Shown piece after piece: positions 25,251 through 33,473 of a stretch of 48,851 bases of DNA. The notes beneath the pieces are model-generated. The model ran no database searches. It saw only the letters and a program-made list of their open reading frames with translations, and had not been told where the DNA came from. Position numbers and translations under genes: made by a program. Each line of letters opens with the position of its first letter. The first letter of the stretch is position 1. The stretch comes from CALKXV01 sp964632495 (GTDB taxonomy: Bacteria > Pseudomonadota > Alphaproteobacteria > Rhodobacterales > Rhodobacteraceae). Location: positions 1 through 48,851 of the forward strand of contig CAZWDS010000014.1 of assembly GCA_964632495.1 (NCBI GenBank), read 5' to 3'.

Positions 25251-25703
25251 TTACCCGCGTCGCGCTTCAAAGAACGCCTGCAACAATGCCGAGGCTTCAT
25301 TTTCTGCCAGTCCGTCGTACACCTCGGGCACATGATGCGCTTGAGGATGGGTAAACACCCGTGCCCCATGGGCCACGCCCCCAGACTTGGGATCCGGTGC
25401 ACCATAGTACAACCGCGCCACACGCGCCGCCGCAATGGCCGCCGCACACATGGCGCAGGGTTCCAATGTCACGTAGAGATCGCAGCCCCCCAGCCGCTCA
25501 GACCCCAAACGCAATGCCGCATCCCGGATCACCAGCATTTCGGCGTGCGCTGTGGGATCGGACAGTTCCCGTGTTCGGTTCCCCGCCTGCGCCAGAACCA
25601 CCCTGTCGGGCCCCACCAAAACAGCGCCCACCGGCACTTCGCCCCGGTCTGCCGCCGCGCGCGCCTCTTCTAGGGCCAAGTCCATGAAGCTTGCAAATGC
25701 CAT
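25251..25703 (-). CDS. tadA: tRNA adenosine(34) deaminase TadA
   Basis: Zinc deaminase converting A34 to inosine in tRNA-Arg(ACG). From the ATG at 25703 it is 150 residues (a TTG at 25721 is an alternative). The zinc and catalytic motifs are HAE (53-55, Glu55 proton shuttle) and PCAMC (82-86). AGNRTRELSDPTAHAEM and FFEARRG at the end match the TadA subgroup rather than other cytidine deaminases. It is divergent from rluB with a type 1 modular repeat between them. Confidence 0.92.
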   Translation of the reverse strand: MAFASFMDLALEEARAAADRGEVPVGAVLVGPDRVVLAQAGNRTRELSDPTAHAEMLVIRDAALRLGSERLGGCDLYVTLEPCAMCAAAIAAARVARLYYGAPDPKSGGVAHGARVFTHPQAHHVPEVYDGLAENEASALLQAFFEARRG

Positions 25704-25743
25704 GCCCACGAAGTGCCCCAATCACCGCAAAAGCGCAATTCCC

Positions 25744-25833
25744 CTTCATCTCTTTCAAAATACGCCCGCCGGAGGCGCCGGTTTTTCGCCAGAAAAACCG
25801 GACACCGCGACGGACGTAGTCCGGCGCAATCCC
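25744..25833. repeat. Intergenic modular repeat, type 1 (full copy)
   Basis: CTTCATCTCTTT then CAAAATACGC, then CCGCCGGAGGCGCCGG (with the palindrome CCGGAGGCGCCGG-like core), an A/T stretch, and CACCGCGACGGACGTAGTCC ending CGGCGCAATCCC. Unlike most copies it lies between divergent genes (tadA and rluB), upstream of both. Confidence 0.7.
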
Positions 25834-25868
25834 TTTCCCTTTCTGGGCGTCCACGCTAAGCCATTCCC

Positions 25869-26672
25869 ATGACCGACTTCCCCGGAGACCGCATCGCCAA
25901 AGTACTTGCCCGCCATGGCGTGGCCTCGCGCCGTGGGGCCGAAGCTTTGATTGCTGAAGGCAAAGTCGCGGTGAACGGCAAGACCATCGACACACCCGCC
26001 CTGAATGTCAGTGAAACGGACAAGATCACCGTCAACGGAAAACCTTTGGGGGCACGCGAAGCGCCCCGCATCTGGCTTTACAACAAACCGACCGGGTTGG
26101 TGACAACGACAAAGGACGAAAAAGGCCGTGACACCGTCTTTGACGCCCTACCCGATGACCTCCCCCGCGTGATGTCCATCGGGCGGCTTGATTTGAATTC
26201 CGAGGGACTTCTTCTTCTGACCAATGATGGCGAAATCAAACGCCGCCTTGAATTGCCCTCGACCGGCTGGACCCGCAAGTACCGCGTCCGCGTCCACGGC
26301 GAACCCAACGATGATATGTTCGCGCCCTTACGCAAAGGCATCGAGGTTGACGGCCAAAGGTTTCGCCCCATGACGGTATCGCTGGATCGTCAACAAGGGC
26401 GTAATGCATGGATCACCATTGGTTTGACCGAAGGCAAAAACCGCGAAATCCGTCGCGCGATGGACACGATCAACCTGCCCGTCAATCGTCTGATCCGGAT
26501 CAGCTATGGCCCATTCCGCCTTGGTGATCTGAAATCGGGCGCTGTCGAAGAAGTGCGGGCAAAAGTGGTACGAGACCAATTGGGGCTGGGGCCTGCGTCG
26601 GGGGGAAAGAATCCCGAAACGCCTCAAAAGGGGAAGAAACGCAAACCGCAACGCAGACGAAACGAAAAATAA
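25869..26672 (+). CDS. rluB: Ribosomal large-subunit pseudouridine synthase (RluB/RsuA family)
   Basis: Pseudouridine synthase with an N-terminal S4 RNA-binding domain (DRIAKVLARHGVASRRGAEA, residues 1-60). The catalytic domain contains the RsuA-family signature SIGRLDLNSEGLLLLTNDGE with the catalytic Asp in GRLDL, plus LPSTGWTRKYRVRV and NREIRRAM. Length 267 with a basic, lysine-rich tail (KRKPQRRRNEK). Most similar in layout to RluB, which modifies U2605 of 23S rRNA; RsuA or RluE/F cannot be excluded by eye. Confidence 0.87.
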   Translation: MTDFPGDRIAKVLARHGVASRRGAEALIAEGKVAVNGKTIDTPALNVSETDKITVNGKPLGAREAPRIWLYNKPTGLVTTTKDEKGRDTVFDALPDDLPRVMSIGRLDLNSEGLLLLTNDGEIKRRLELPSTGWTRKYRVRVHGEPNDDMFAPLRKGIEVDGQRFRPMTVSLDRQQGRNAWITIGLTEGKNREIRRAMDTINLPVNRLIRISYGPFRLGDLKSGAVEEVRAKVVRDQLGLGPASGGKNPETPQKGKKRKPQRRRNEK

Positions 26673-26834
26673 GCATCTGAAACTAAGTCGCATTTTGCCT
26701 ACTTTCTATCAAATGATCCACTTTTTCGCCATTCGATCCGTTAGGGGCCGTGCATCTCGCCAATTCCCGAAGGAGCACTGGCAAGCGGACGGGTGATCCC
26801 TTATGTTCCTGTTAATAAGAGGGGAGCCTGCTCA

Positions 26835-27029
26835 ATGCCGCGATTGGCGCTTGCGCTACTTGCCGTAACGGTCGCGATCGTGCTGATCGCATATCTGATG
26901 CGCAGTGTGACGCGCCAGATTGAGCAGAAAGGTGGCCTTACGGCCATGACGACTGGGGGAATGATGCAAAAGGTCGCGTTTTTCATGCTGTTGTGTCTGA
27001 TCGTCTATGTGTCGGTCAGTGGAGTCTAG
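26835..27029 (+). CDS. Small two-helix membrane protein
   Basis: A 64-residue hypothetical protein from the ATG at 26835, preceded by GAGGGGAG. It has two hydrophobic helices: ALALLAVTVAIVLIAYLM near the N-terminus and KVAFFMLLCLIVYVSVSGV at the C-terminus. Between them is a short polar loop with TRQIEQKGG. It is the first gene of the XpaC-TelA cluster and its stop is adjacent to the XpaC start, so it is probably part of that membrane system. An earlier ATG at 26793 has no good ribosome site. Confidence 0.72.
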   Translation: MPRLALALLAVTVAIVLIAYLMRSVTRQIEQKGGLTAMTTGGMMQKVAFFMLLCLIVYVSVSGV

Positions 27030-27032
27030 GTG

Positions 27033-27911
27033 ATGGCTGAGAAATTTGGCGGCAAGCATTCTCCTGGGTCAAAGGCGCAACATCCCAGTGGAGTCACAAC
27101 AATGCGGCGCTCGCGCGCGGGTGCGCGGGCCAATATGCTGTTCATTGTGCCCGTGATCCTTCTGTTGGTGGCTTTTCAACTTCCGCCCGTTGGCATGTTC
27201 TTGAAGGTGGTGGCCTTCGCCGTTCTGATGCTGGCCGCGTGGCTCACCCGTGAAGGCCTGATCGCCCACGATGCCTATGATGCACGCCGCGTCGCCAAAC
27301 GCCCGGCCATTCCGCGCAAGATTTTCGGTAGTTTTCTGACCGGTTCGGGCCTAGCCATTGCGGGACTTGATCCCGAAACGTTCAACATACTTCCCCCAAT
27401 CCTTTACTTCATCCTTGGTGCCGGATTGCACTTCTTCGCCTTTGGCCCCGATCCGTTGAAAGACAAAGGAACCGAAGGCATGGATTCGTTCCAGACCGAC
27501 CGGGTCGCCCGTGCCGTGGACGAAGCAGAAAAACATCTGACCGATATGCGAGATGCCATCCGCCGCGCCCAAGTGCCCGCATTGGACCGTCGGGTTGAGG
27601 CCTTTATCGGAACCGCGCGTGACATGTTCCGCGTTGTCGAAGAGGACCCCGGCGATCTGACAAGCGCGCGTCGTTACTTGGGCGTTTACCTATTGGGTGC
27701 CCGCGACGCGACCGTGCAATTCGCTGATCTTTACGCCCGGTCGCAAAGCGACGAGGCCCGCAAGGATTACGAAACGCTTCTCGACGACCTCGAGACCTCA
27801 TTCACCCAAAAAACCCAAAAGCTGCTTCGAAACGACAAGTCCATGCTGGACGTCGAAATCGAAGTGCTGCGCGAGCGGCTGGAACGCGAAGGCGTTCAAA
27901 GCGAGATTTAG
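27033..27911 (+). CDS. XpaC-family (5-bromo-4-chloroindolyl phosphate hydrolysis) membrane protein
   Basis: A 292-residue protein of the XpaC family, named for a Bacillus gene that affects indolyl-phosphate hydrolysis; the true function is unknown. Three hydrophobic helices occupy about residues 35-75 and 100-145 (MLFIVPVILLLVAFQLPPVG, VVAFAVLMLAAWL, ILPPILYFILGAGLHFFAF). The cytosolic C-terminal half is helical and acidic (DMRDAIRRAQVPALDRRVEA). XpaC is repeatedly found beside TelA, as here. The ATG at 27033 directly follows an in-frame GTG at 27030; either may start. It is followed by telA after 20 bases. Confidence 0.83.
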   Translation: MAEKFGGKHSPGSKAQHPSGVTTMRRSRAGARANMLFIVPVILLLVAFQLPPVGMFLKVVAFAVLMLAAWLTREGLIAHDAYDARRVAKRPAIPRKIFGSFLTGSGLAIAGLDPETFNILPPILYFILGAGLHFFAFGPDPLKDKGTEGMDSFQTDRVARAVDEAEKHLTDMRDAIRRAQVPALDRRVEAFIGTARDMFRVVEEDPGDLTSARRYLGVYLLGARDATVQFADLYARSQSDEARKDYETLLDDLETSFTQKTQKLLRNDKSMLDVEIEVLRERLEREGVQSEI

Positions 27912-27931
27912 ACCGGCATAGGAGAGACCCG

Positions 27932-29128
27932 ATGGAATCCGAAATTTATCAAAAGGCCAAAGAGGCCGAAGCCATGGTGAAAGAAGTTGTCGACGTTCAA
28001 CTTCCCATGCCTGTTGCAGCAGACGCCATAGTCAAGCTTGAAGCCGCTGATCCCCCAACCAGCGCCGAAATTGAAAAGCGTTTAAGCGAAATTGACATGA
28101 CAGACACGAATTCAATCGTGTCATTTGGGTCATCCGCGCAGGTTGAACTGCAGGAAATCAGCCAAGCCATGTTGCAGGACGTCAAAAACAAAGACGTCGG
28201 ACCAGCGGGCGACAGCTTGCGCGACATCGTGGGCACCATCCGGGGTTTCTCGGTATCGGAACTGGACGTGCGCCGCAAACAGTCGTGGTGGGAATGGCTG
28301 TTGGGCAAAGCCGCCCCAGCCCACAATTTCCTGGCTCGCTATGAAGAAGTGCAGGGTCAGATCGACAAGGTCACCGCAAACCTTGAGCATCACGAGCACA
28401 AGCTGTTGAAAGACATCAAGTCTTTGGATCAGCTGTATGACAAAACGCTGAATTTCTATGACGAACTGGCGCTCTATATTGCGGCGGGCGAAGAGAAAAT
28501 CAGCCGTCTGGACAGCATCGACATACCCGCGAAAGAACAAGCCGTCGCGGATGCCCCAGAAGAACAGGGCGTGATGGCCGCACAGGAACTGCGCGATCTG
28601 CGCTCTGCGCGCGACGATCTGGAACGCCGGGTCCACGATTTGAAGCTGACACGTCAGGTGACGATGCAGTCCCTGCCCTCGATCCGTCTGGTTCAGGAAA
28701 ACGACAAATCGCTGGTCACCAAGATCAATTCCACGCTGGTCAACACAGTTCCGCTTTGGGAAACGCAACTGGCCCAGGCCGTCACCATCCAGCGTTCGTC
28801 CGAGGCCGCAGATGCCGTGCGCGACGCCAATGATCTGACGAACGATTTGTTGACTAAAAACGCCGAGAACCTGCGTCAAGCCAACAAGAAGATCCGCGAA
28901 GAAATGGAACGCGGTGTCTTTGATATCGAAGCTGTGAAAAAGGCCAACTCGGACCTGATCGCGACGATCGAGGAAAGTCTGCAGATTGCCGACGACGGCA
29001 AAGCCAAACGCGCCGCCGCCGAGGAAGAGCTTCAGAAAATGGAGCAAGAGCTGAAAGAAACCCTGTCCTCGGCCAAAGCCCGCAAGGATGGCACAGGCTC
29101 AAACACCGGCGAAAGTGTGCCAGCGTAA
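27932..29128 (+). CDS. TelA/KlaA-family toxic-anion-resistance-like protein
   Basis: A 398-residue, largely alpha-helical soluble protein of the TelA family, first linked to tellurite resistance and often tied to membrane or stress systems. Typical features: SELDVRRKQSWWEWLLGKAA, the long coiled-coil middle (NLEHHEHKLLKDIKSLDQLY), and the signature QSLPSIRLVQENDKSLVTKI with LVNTVPLWETQLAQAV. AGGAGAGA precedes the ATG. The direct partner is probably XpaC. Tellurite resistance itself is only an old association of the family. Confidence 0.88.
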   Translation: MESEIYQKAKEAEAMVKEVVDVQLPMPVAADAIVKLEAADPPTSAEIEKRLSEIDMTDTNSIVSFGSSAQVELQEISQAMLQDVKNKDVGPAGDSLRDIVGTIRGFSVSELDVRRKQSWWEWLLGKAAPAHNFLARYEEVQGQIDKVTANLEHHEHKLLKDIKSLDQLYDKTLNFYDELALYIAAGEEKISRLDSIDIPAKEQAVADAPEEQGVMAAQELRDLRSARDDLERRVHDLKLTRQVTMQSLPSIRLVQENDKSLVTKINSTLVNTVPLWETQLAQAVTIQRSSEAADAVRDANDLTNDLLTKNAENLRQANKKIREEMERGVFDIEAVKKANSDLIATIEESLQIADDGKAKRAAAEEELQKMEQELKETLSSAKARKDGTGSNTGESVPA

Positions 29129-29129
29129 G

Positions 29130-30065
29130 GTGACTTTGCGAACCACTTTAATGTTGCTGTCTTGCGGTCTGTTGACCGCAGGATGCGACCGGATGGAGAC
29201 CTTCCGCACCGACCCCGGTGCGAAGGTTGTCCCGGTTGTGATCGAGAGCGAACCCGCCTCGCCCGAAAGCCTCGCCTTGGTGGCGTACTATGCGCGGGTC
29301 GAGAAAGGCCATCGCTCTCGCGGGCTTTTGCGGATCGACGGCGGTGGCCCTGATGTGCCCTACGACGCCGACCGCTTGGCGGCGACCTTCACGGCAATCG
29401 CCTTTGCGCGCGAATTTACCGATCAGGGTAACGCCTTGGTGCAAAGCGAAAGCGCCAGCAAGCTTCATCGCTGGGAAACGCCTGTGCGGATTCAAACGAC
29501 ATTCGGGGCTAGCGTGCCCGACATGCAGCGGGCCGATGACAGTGCCGCGGTTCAGCGATACGCCGCAAGGTTAGGCAAAATCACGCGTCACACTGTCGAA
29601 TTCGTGGAAAGTGGCGGCAACTTTCACGTTCTGATCCTGACCGAAGACGAACGCCGTGTCGTCGGCCCGATGCTGACGCGCTTGATTCCCAGCATTCGCC
29701 CGCGCGAGGTAGAGGTGGTCGAAACGCTGGACCGCGCCAATTACTGTCTTGTTGTCGCGGCAGACCCAAAAGACGACGGCGCGATCACACGGGCCGTCGC
29801 CGTGATCCGAGCCGAGCTGCCACCCTTGCTACGCCTGTCCTGCATCCACGAGGAAGTGGCGCAGGGGCTTGGCCTGTCAAATGACAGCGCCACAGCGCGA
29901 CCTTCGATTTTTAACGACAACGATGAATTTGGCCGCTTGACCGGCATGGACGAAAAGATGCTGCAGATGCTTTATGATCTGCGCCTGAAACCCGGACTGG
30001 ATGCGGAAACCGCAGCGCCGGTTGTTGAAACACTGGCGCGATCTTTGACCGCGTCTGCATTGTAA
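29130..30065 (+). CDS. DUF2927 domain lipoprotein
   Basis: A 311-residue predicted lipoprotein of DUF2927. The GTG at 29130 follows the telA stop by one base and gives a signal VTLRTTLMLLSCGLLTAGC with lipobox LTAGC; an ATG at 29088 inside telA would spoil this signal. The family core is LSCIHEEVAQGLGLSND, then RPSIFNDNDEFGRLTGMDEK and LQMLYDLRLKPGL. The HEE/GL/ND arrangement looks like a remnant of a zinc-protease-type fold, but no complete HExxH is present. It is likely cotranscribed with telA and anchored to a periplasmic membrane face. Confidence 0.8.
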   Translation: MTLRTTLMLLSCGLLTAGCDRMETFRTDPGAKVVPVVIESEPASPESLALVAYYARVEKGHRSRGLLRIDGGGPDVPYDADRLAATFTAIAFAREFTDQGNALVQSESASKLHRWETPVRIQTTFGASVPDMQRADDSAAVQRYAARLGKITRHTVEFVESGGNFHVLILTEDERRVVGPMLTRLIPSIRPREVEVVETLDRANYCLVVAADPKDDGAITRAVAVIRAELPPLLRLSCIHEEVAQGLGLSNDSATARPSIFNDNDEFGRLTGMDEKMLQMLYDLRLKPGLDAETAAPVVETLARSLTASAL

Positions 30066-30067
30066 CC

Positions 30068-30178
30068 TTGCAGAAAATGACGCATTTTCTGCAACGATTT
30101 CTGACGTAGAAATCGCGCCCCAAAAGGGGTCGCGGAAAATGCGTCATTTTCCGGTGTATTTTCTGTGTCAGAAAATAC
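30068..30178. repeat. Dense array of five palindromes between the DUF2927 and SPFH genes
   Basis: Five adjacent stem-loops in 111 bases: a 12-bp stem with loop ACG at 30068-30094; an 8-bp stem around GACGT at 30095-30115; CCCCAAAAGGGG at 30118-30129; a 9-bp stem around CGT at 30133-30153; and a 10-bp stem around TGT at 30156-30178. Stems 1 and 4 share the arms GAAAATG/CATTTTC. Stems 2 and 5 share TTTCT/AGAAA. The apices read TGACGCA, TGACGTA, TGCGTCA and TGTGTCA, so the second pair carries the apex inverted. Confidence 0.85.
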
Positions 30179-30200
30179 CCGAAGTTAAAAAGGAGAGACC

Positions 30201-31286
30201 ATGGGTATTCTTGATTTCCTGACCGGAGAATTCATCGACGTCATCGAATGGACGGACGATACACGCGACACCATGGTCTGGCGCTTCGAGCGCGAGGACC
30301 ACGAGATCAAATACGGCGCCAAGCTGACGGTCCGCGAAGGGCAAGCGGCTGTCTTTATCCACGAAGGACAAATGGCCGATACATTTATGCCCGGGCTCTA
30401 CATGTTAGAGACCAACAACATGCCGATCCTGACCACGCTTCAGCATTGGGATCACGGGTTCAAATCGCCGTTCAAATCCGAGATCTACTACGTCTCGACC
30501 CGCCGTTTCACCGATCTGAAATGGGGTACGAAGAACCCGATTATGCTGCGTGACCCCGAGTTCGGTCCCACACGCATTCGCGCCTATGGCACTTACACGG
30601 TCAAGGTCACCGACCCCGGCAAGTTCCTTTTGGAGATTGTCGGCACGGACGGCGAATTCACGATGGACGAAATCAGCTATCAAATCCGCAACATCATTGT
30701 GCAAGAATTCTCGCGCCAGATCGCAGGGTCGGGCATTCCCGTTCTGGACATGGCCGCCAACACCGCTGATTTGGGAAAGCTTGTTGCAGAACGGATTTCC
30801 GACACCATTGCATCCTACGGTCTGACGTTGCCGGAACTTTATATCGAAAACATCTCGCTTCCGCCTGCCGTCGAAAAGGCGCTGGACGAGCGCACATCAC
30901 GTGGTTTGACAGGGTCGCTGGACGAGCATTTCCGTTATAAGGCCGGTGAAAGCCTCGATCAGCCGGGCAGTGCGGCTGGCCAAGCCATGGGCATGGGAAT
31001 GGGCGCTGCTATGGGCATGGGAATGGCTGGTGGCGTTGCCGGACCATGGGGCGGTGCACCGACGCCTCCGGCCCCGCCAGTAGAGCACGTCTGGCATCTG
31101 GCCGCAGGTGGCGAAACGACCGGTCCTTTCTCAAAGGCTGATCTGGGTCAGATGGTCGCTAAGGGCGATATCCAGCGTGACACTTGGGTCTGGACCCAAG
31201 GTCAGGACGGCTGGCAGAAGGCTGAAGACATCGACGAAGTGGCCCAGCTCTTTACTGTGCTGCCTCCGCCTCCACCCGGCGCTTAA
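30201..31286 (+). CDS. SPFH-domain protein with C-terminal GYF-type domain (YdjI-like)
   Basis: A 361-residue protein whose first 240 residues form an SPFH (band-7 like) domain: VREGQAAVFIHEGQMADTFM, YYVSTRRFTDLKWGTKNPIM and YTVKVTDPGKFLLEIVG. This is the subgroup often labelled virion-core-like, as B. subtilis YdjI. A Met/Gly-rich hinge (GMGMGAAMGMGMAGG, about 266-280) leads to a GYF_2-type domain (HLAAGGETTGPFSKADLGQM, WVWTQGQDGWQKAEDI) and a proline tail. AAAGGAGAG precedes the ATG. The next gene encodes a zinc-ribbon membrane protein, the same pairing as YdjI with YdjG. Confidence 0.85.
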   Translation: MGILDFLTGEFIDVIEWTDDTRDTMVWRFEREDHEIKYGAKLTVREGQAAVFIHEGQMADTFMPGLYMLETNNMPILTTLQHWDHGFKSPFKSEIYYVSTRRFTDLKWGTKNPIMLRDPEFGPTRIRAYGTYTVKVTDPGKFLLEIVGTDGEFTMDEISYQIRNIIVQEFSRQIAGSGIPVLDMAANTADLGKLVAERISDTIASYGLTLPELYIENISLPPAVEKALDERTSRGLTGSLDEHFRYKAGESLDQPGSAAGQAMGMGMGAAMGMGMAGGVAGPWGGAPTPPAPPVEHVWHLAAGGETTGPFSKADLGQMVAKGDIQRDTWVWTQGQDGWQKAEDIDEVAQLFTVLPPPPPGA

Positions 31287-31388
31287 AATGCGGCAAGCAA
31301 CCTGTCGGCCCAACTTGGCACAGGCTGCTTGGGCGGCAGGTGATCTTTGGAGGCGTGCGATTGGGGTCCGTTCGAACGGGGAAACTGC

Positions 31389-32483
31389 ATGATCGAAGAA
31401 CACCGCTTCCCCTGCAACACCTGCGGCGCCGATCTGCGATTTGATCCCGGCGACGACCAATTGGTTTGCGACCATTGCGGCGCGACCGAGCCGATTGACC
31501 ACGGGCCATGGACCCGCTCGGCCGCGGTGCGCGAACAAGATCTCTACCGTGCCCTCGAAGCGGGACTGGGCACTGCCGAAATGGAAGAGACCCGCGTTTC
31601 AAGCTGTCCGAATTGTGCCGCCCAAGTCGAATTCGACGCCGCGGTCCATTCCACGGAATGCCCGTTCTGCGCCACGCCTGTTGTGACCGACACAGGCGCG
31701 TCCCGAAAGATCAAACCAAGCGCGGTTCTTCCTTTCATGCTGGAAGAAAGTCAAGCGCGCGGCGAGATGACCAATTGGCTGGGCTCGCTTTGGTTCGCAC
31801 CGAACGGCTTGATGGAATACGCCCGTAAAGGGCGCCGTATGAATGGCGTCTACACGCCCTGCTGGACGATCGACGCCGAAACCGACAGCACCTATCGCGG
31901 CCAACGTGGCACGGTTTACTACGAACAACGCACCGTCAATCGGAACGGCAAACGCGAAACCGTGGACGTGCCCAAGGTTCGCTGGCGACCTGTGCGCGGC
32001 CGGGTTGCACGGTTTTTTGACGATGTTCTGATCGTCGCCTCATCCGCCTTGCCTGAGAAGTTCCGTCAAAGCCTAATCCACTGGGATTTAACGCGCCTGG
32101 AACCCTATCAGCCGGAGTACCTCGCCGGTTTCCGCTCGGAAGCCTATACGATCGAGCTGCAAGACGCTTACGTCGAAGCCCGCGAGATCATGGACAGGCA
32201 AATCCTGCGCGACGTGCGCTTCGACATCGGCGGCGACAAGCAGCGGGTCGACCATATCGAAACAACGGTCAGCGACGTCACCTTCAAACACATCCTCGTC
32301 CCGGTTTGGATCGCGGCTTACCGCTATCGGGGCCGGTCGTTCCGTTTCGTGGTCAATGGCCAAACTGGTCAAGTGACGGGCGAGAGGCCTTGGTCGGGGT
32401 GGAAAATCTTCTTTGCCGTTTTGGTCGGACTGATCATCGCGGCGATATTTGGCTATCTCTATGGGGCGGATCAACTGCGCTGA
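31389..32483 (+). CDS. Double zinc-ribbon protein with C-terminal membrane anchor (YdjG-like)
   Basis: A 364-residue protein with two N-terminal zinc ribbons (FPCNTCGADLRF...VCDHCGATE and SSCPNCAAQVEF...ECPFCATPVV, residues 8-100). A beta-rich middle (YTPCWTIDAETDSTYRGQRG, VRWRPVRGRVARFF) follows, and the C-terminal helix IFFAVLVGLIIAAIFGYLYG anchors it. This matches YdjG-like or primosomal-N'-labelled relatives that accompany SPFH proteins. ATG at 31389 with GGGGAAAC upstream; the GYF-SPFH gene ends 102 bases before. The gap holds a palindrome CCGTTCGAACGG (31370-31381). Confidence 0.82.
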   Translation: MIEEHRFPCNTCGADLRFDPGDDQLVCDHCGATEPIDHGPWTRSAAVREQDLYRALEAGLGTAEMEETRVSSCPNCAAQVEFDAAVHSTECPFCATPVVTDTGASRKIKPSAVLPFMLEESQARGEMTNWLGSLWFAPNGLMEYARKGRRMNGVYTPCWTIDAETDSTYRGQRGTVYYEQRTVNRNGKRETVDVPKVRWRPVRGRVARFFDDVLIVASSALPEKFRQSLIHWDLTRLEPYQPEYLAGFRSEAYTIELQDAYVEAREIMDRQILRDVRFDIGGDKQRVDHIETTVSDVTFKHILVPVWIAAYRYRGRSFRFVVNGQTGQVTGERPWSGWKIFFAVLVGLIIAAIFGYLYGADQLR

Positions 32484-32540
32484 CACCCTTGTCAGCGCTA
32501 ACAGCACCCATTAGAGCATCCCGAAACGTAGGAGACACCC

Positions 32541-33461
32541 ATGATCTTATGCGCAGGCGAAGCCCTGATCGACATGCTGCCCCGAGATACCACGGAAGGC
32601 GGATCTGCTTTCGCGCCCTTCGTCGGCGGTTCGGTGTTTAACACGTCCAACGCTTTGGGCCGCCTTGGGCAGAAGGTTGGGTTCTTCAGCGGTATTTCCA
32701 CCGATTTCTTCGGCGAGATGTTGATGGAGACATTGGCCACCTCTGGCGTCGATGCTTCCTACGTGTCGCGCTCTGATCGCCCGACAACATTGGCCTTTGT
32801 CCGTCTGACGGATGGTCATGCCAGCTATCTATTCTACGATGAACTAAGTGCGGGCCGCATGTTGTCCGAAGCCGACATTCCCGCCTTGGACGACACCATC
32901 AATACCTTGTTCTTTGGCTGTATTTCACTGGCGGTCGAACCCTGCGCCGCCACATACGAAGCTCTGATGATGCGCGAAGGCGACACCCGCGTGACCATGC
33001 TGGATCCGAATATCCGCGCAGGTTTCATTCAGGACGAAGCAAGTTATCGCGCCCGGCTGGATCGCATGTTGGCGAAATCCGATCTTGTGAAATTCTCGGA
33101 CGAGGACCTGGCTTGGTTCAAAGGCGGCAGCGACATTCCAGCGATGGCCAAAGACGTTGTCGCCATGGGACCAAAGGCCGTTTTCATCACCGAAGGCGCA
33201 AAGGGTGTGACCGCCTATACCGCAGACGGCACTCTGTTTGTACCAGCCCCCAAAGTCGAAGTTGTGGATACCGTCGGCGCGGGCGACACCTTTAACGCGG
33301 GCGTTTTGACCGCTTTGCAGGAACGGAACCTACTAAGCAAACCCGCCATCCGCGCGATCTCTGACGCAGACCTAAACGCTGCGATGACCCTAGGTGCACA
33401 AGCCGCCGCCGTCACTGTCAGCCGCGCAGGTGCCAATCCACCAACGCGGGACGAGCTTTAA
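32541..33461 (+). CDS. PfkB-family carbohydrate kinase, fructokinase-like
   Basis: A 306-residue ribokinase-fold sugar kinase that transfers ATP phosphate to a sugar, best matched to fructokinase. The N-terminus is MILCAGEALIDMLPRDTTEG and FVGGSVFNTSNALGRLG; the C-terminal PfkB signature is DTVGAGDTFNAGVLTAL with the catalytic Asp in GAGDTF. TRP/sugar transporters are not adjacent, so the substrate (fructose versus another hexose) is an inference. It follows the zinc-ribbon gene with its own AGGAGA site and is convergent with kdsD. Confidence 0.82.
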   Translation: MILCAGEALIDMLPRDTTEGGSAFAPFVGGSVFNTSNALGRLGQKVGFFSGISTDFFGEMLMETLATSGVDASYVSRSDRPTTLAFVRLTDGHASYLFYDELSAGRMLSEADIPALDDTINTLFFGCISLAVEPCAATYEALMMREGDTRVTMLDPNIRAGFIQDEASYRARLDRMLAKSDLVKFSDEDLAWFKGGSDIPAMAKDVVAMGPKAVFITEGAKGVTAYTADGTLFVPAPKVEVVDTVGAGDTFNAGVLTALQERNLLSKPAIRAISDADLNAAMTLGAQAAAVTVSRAGANPPTRDEL

Positions 33462-33473
33462 CGGCTCGCCCCC

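Noticed and set aside
27932..29128. Calling the TelA gene a tellurite-resistance determinant
   Set aside because: The resistance label is historical; no terB, terC, terD or tehA/B gene is present, and the context points to an envelope function.
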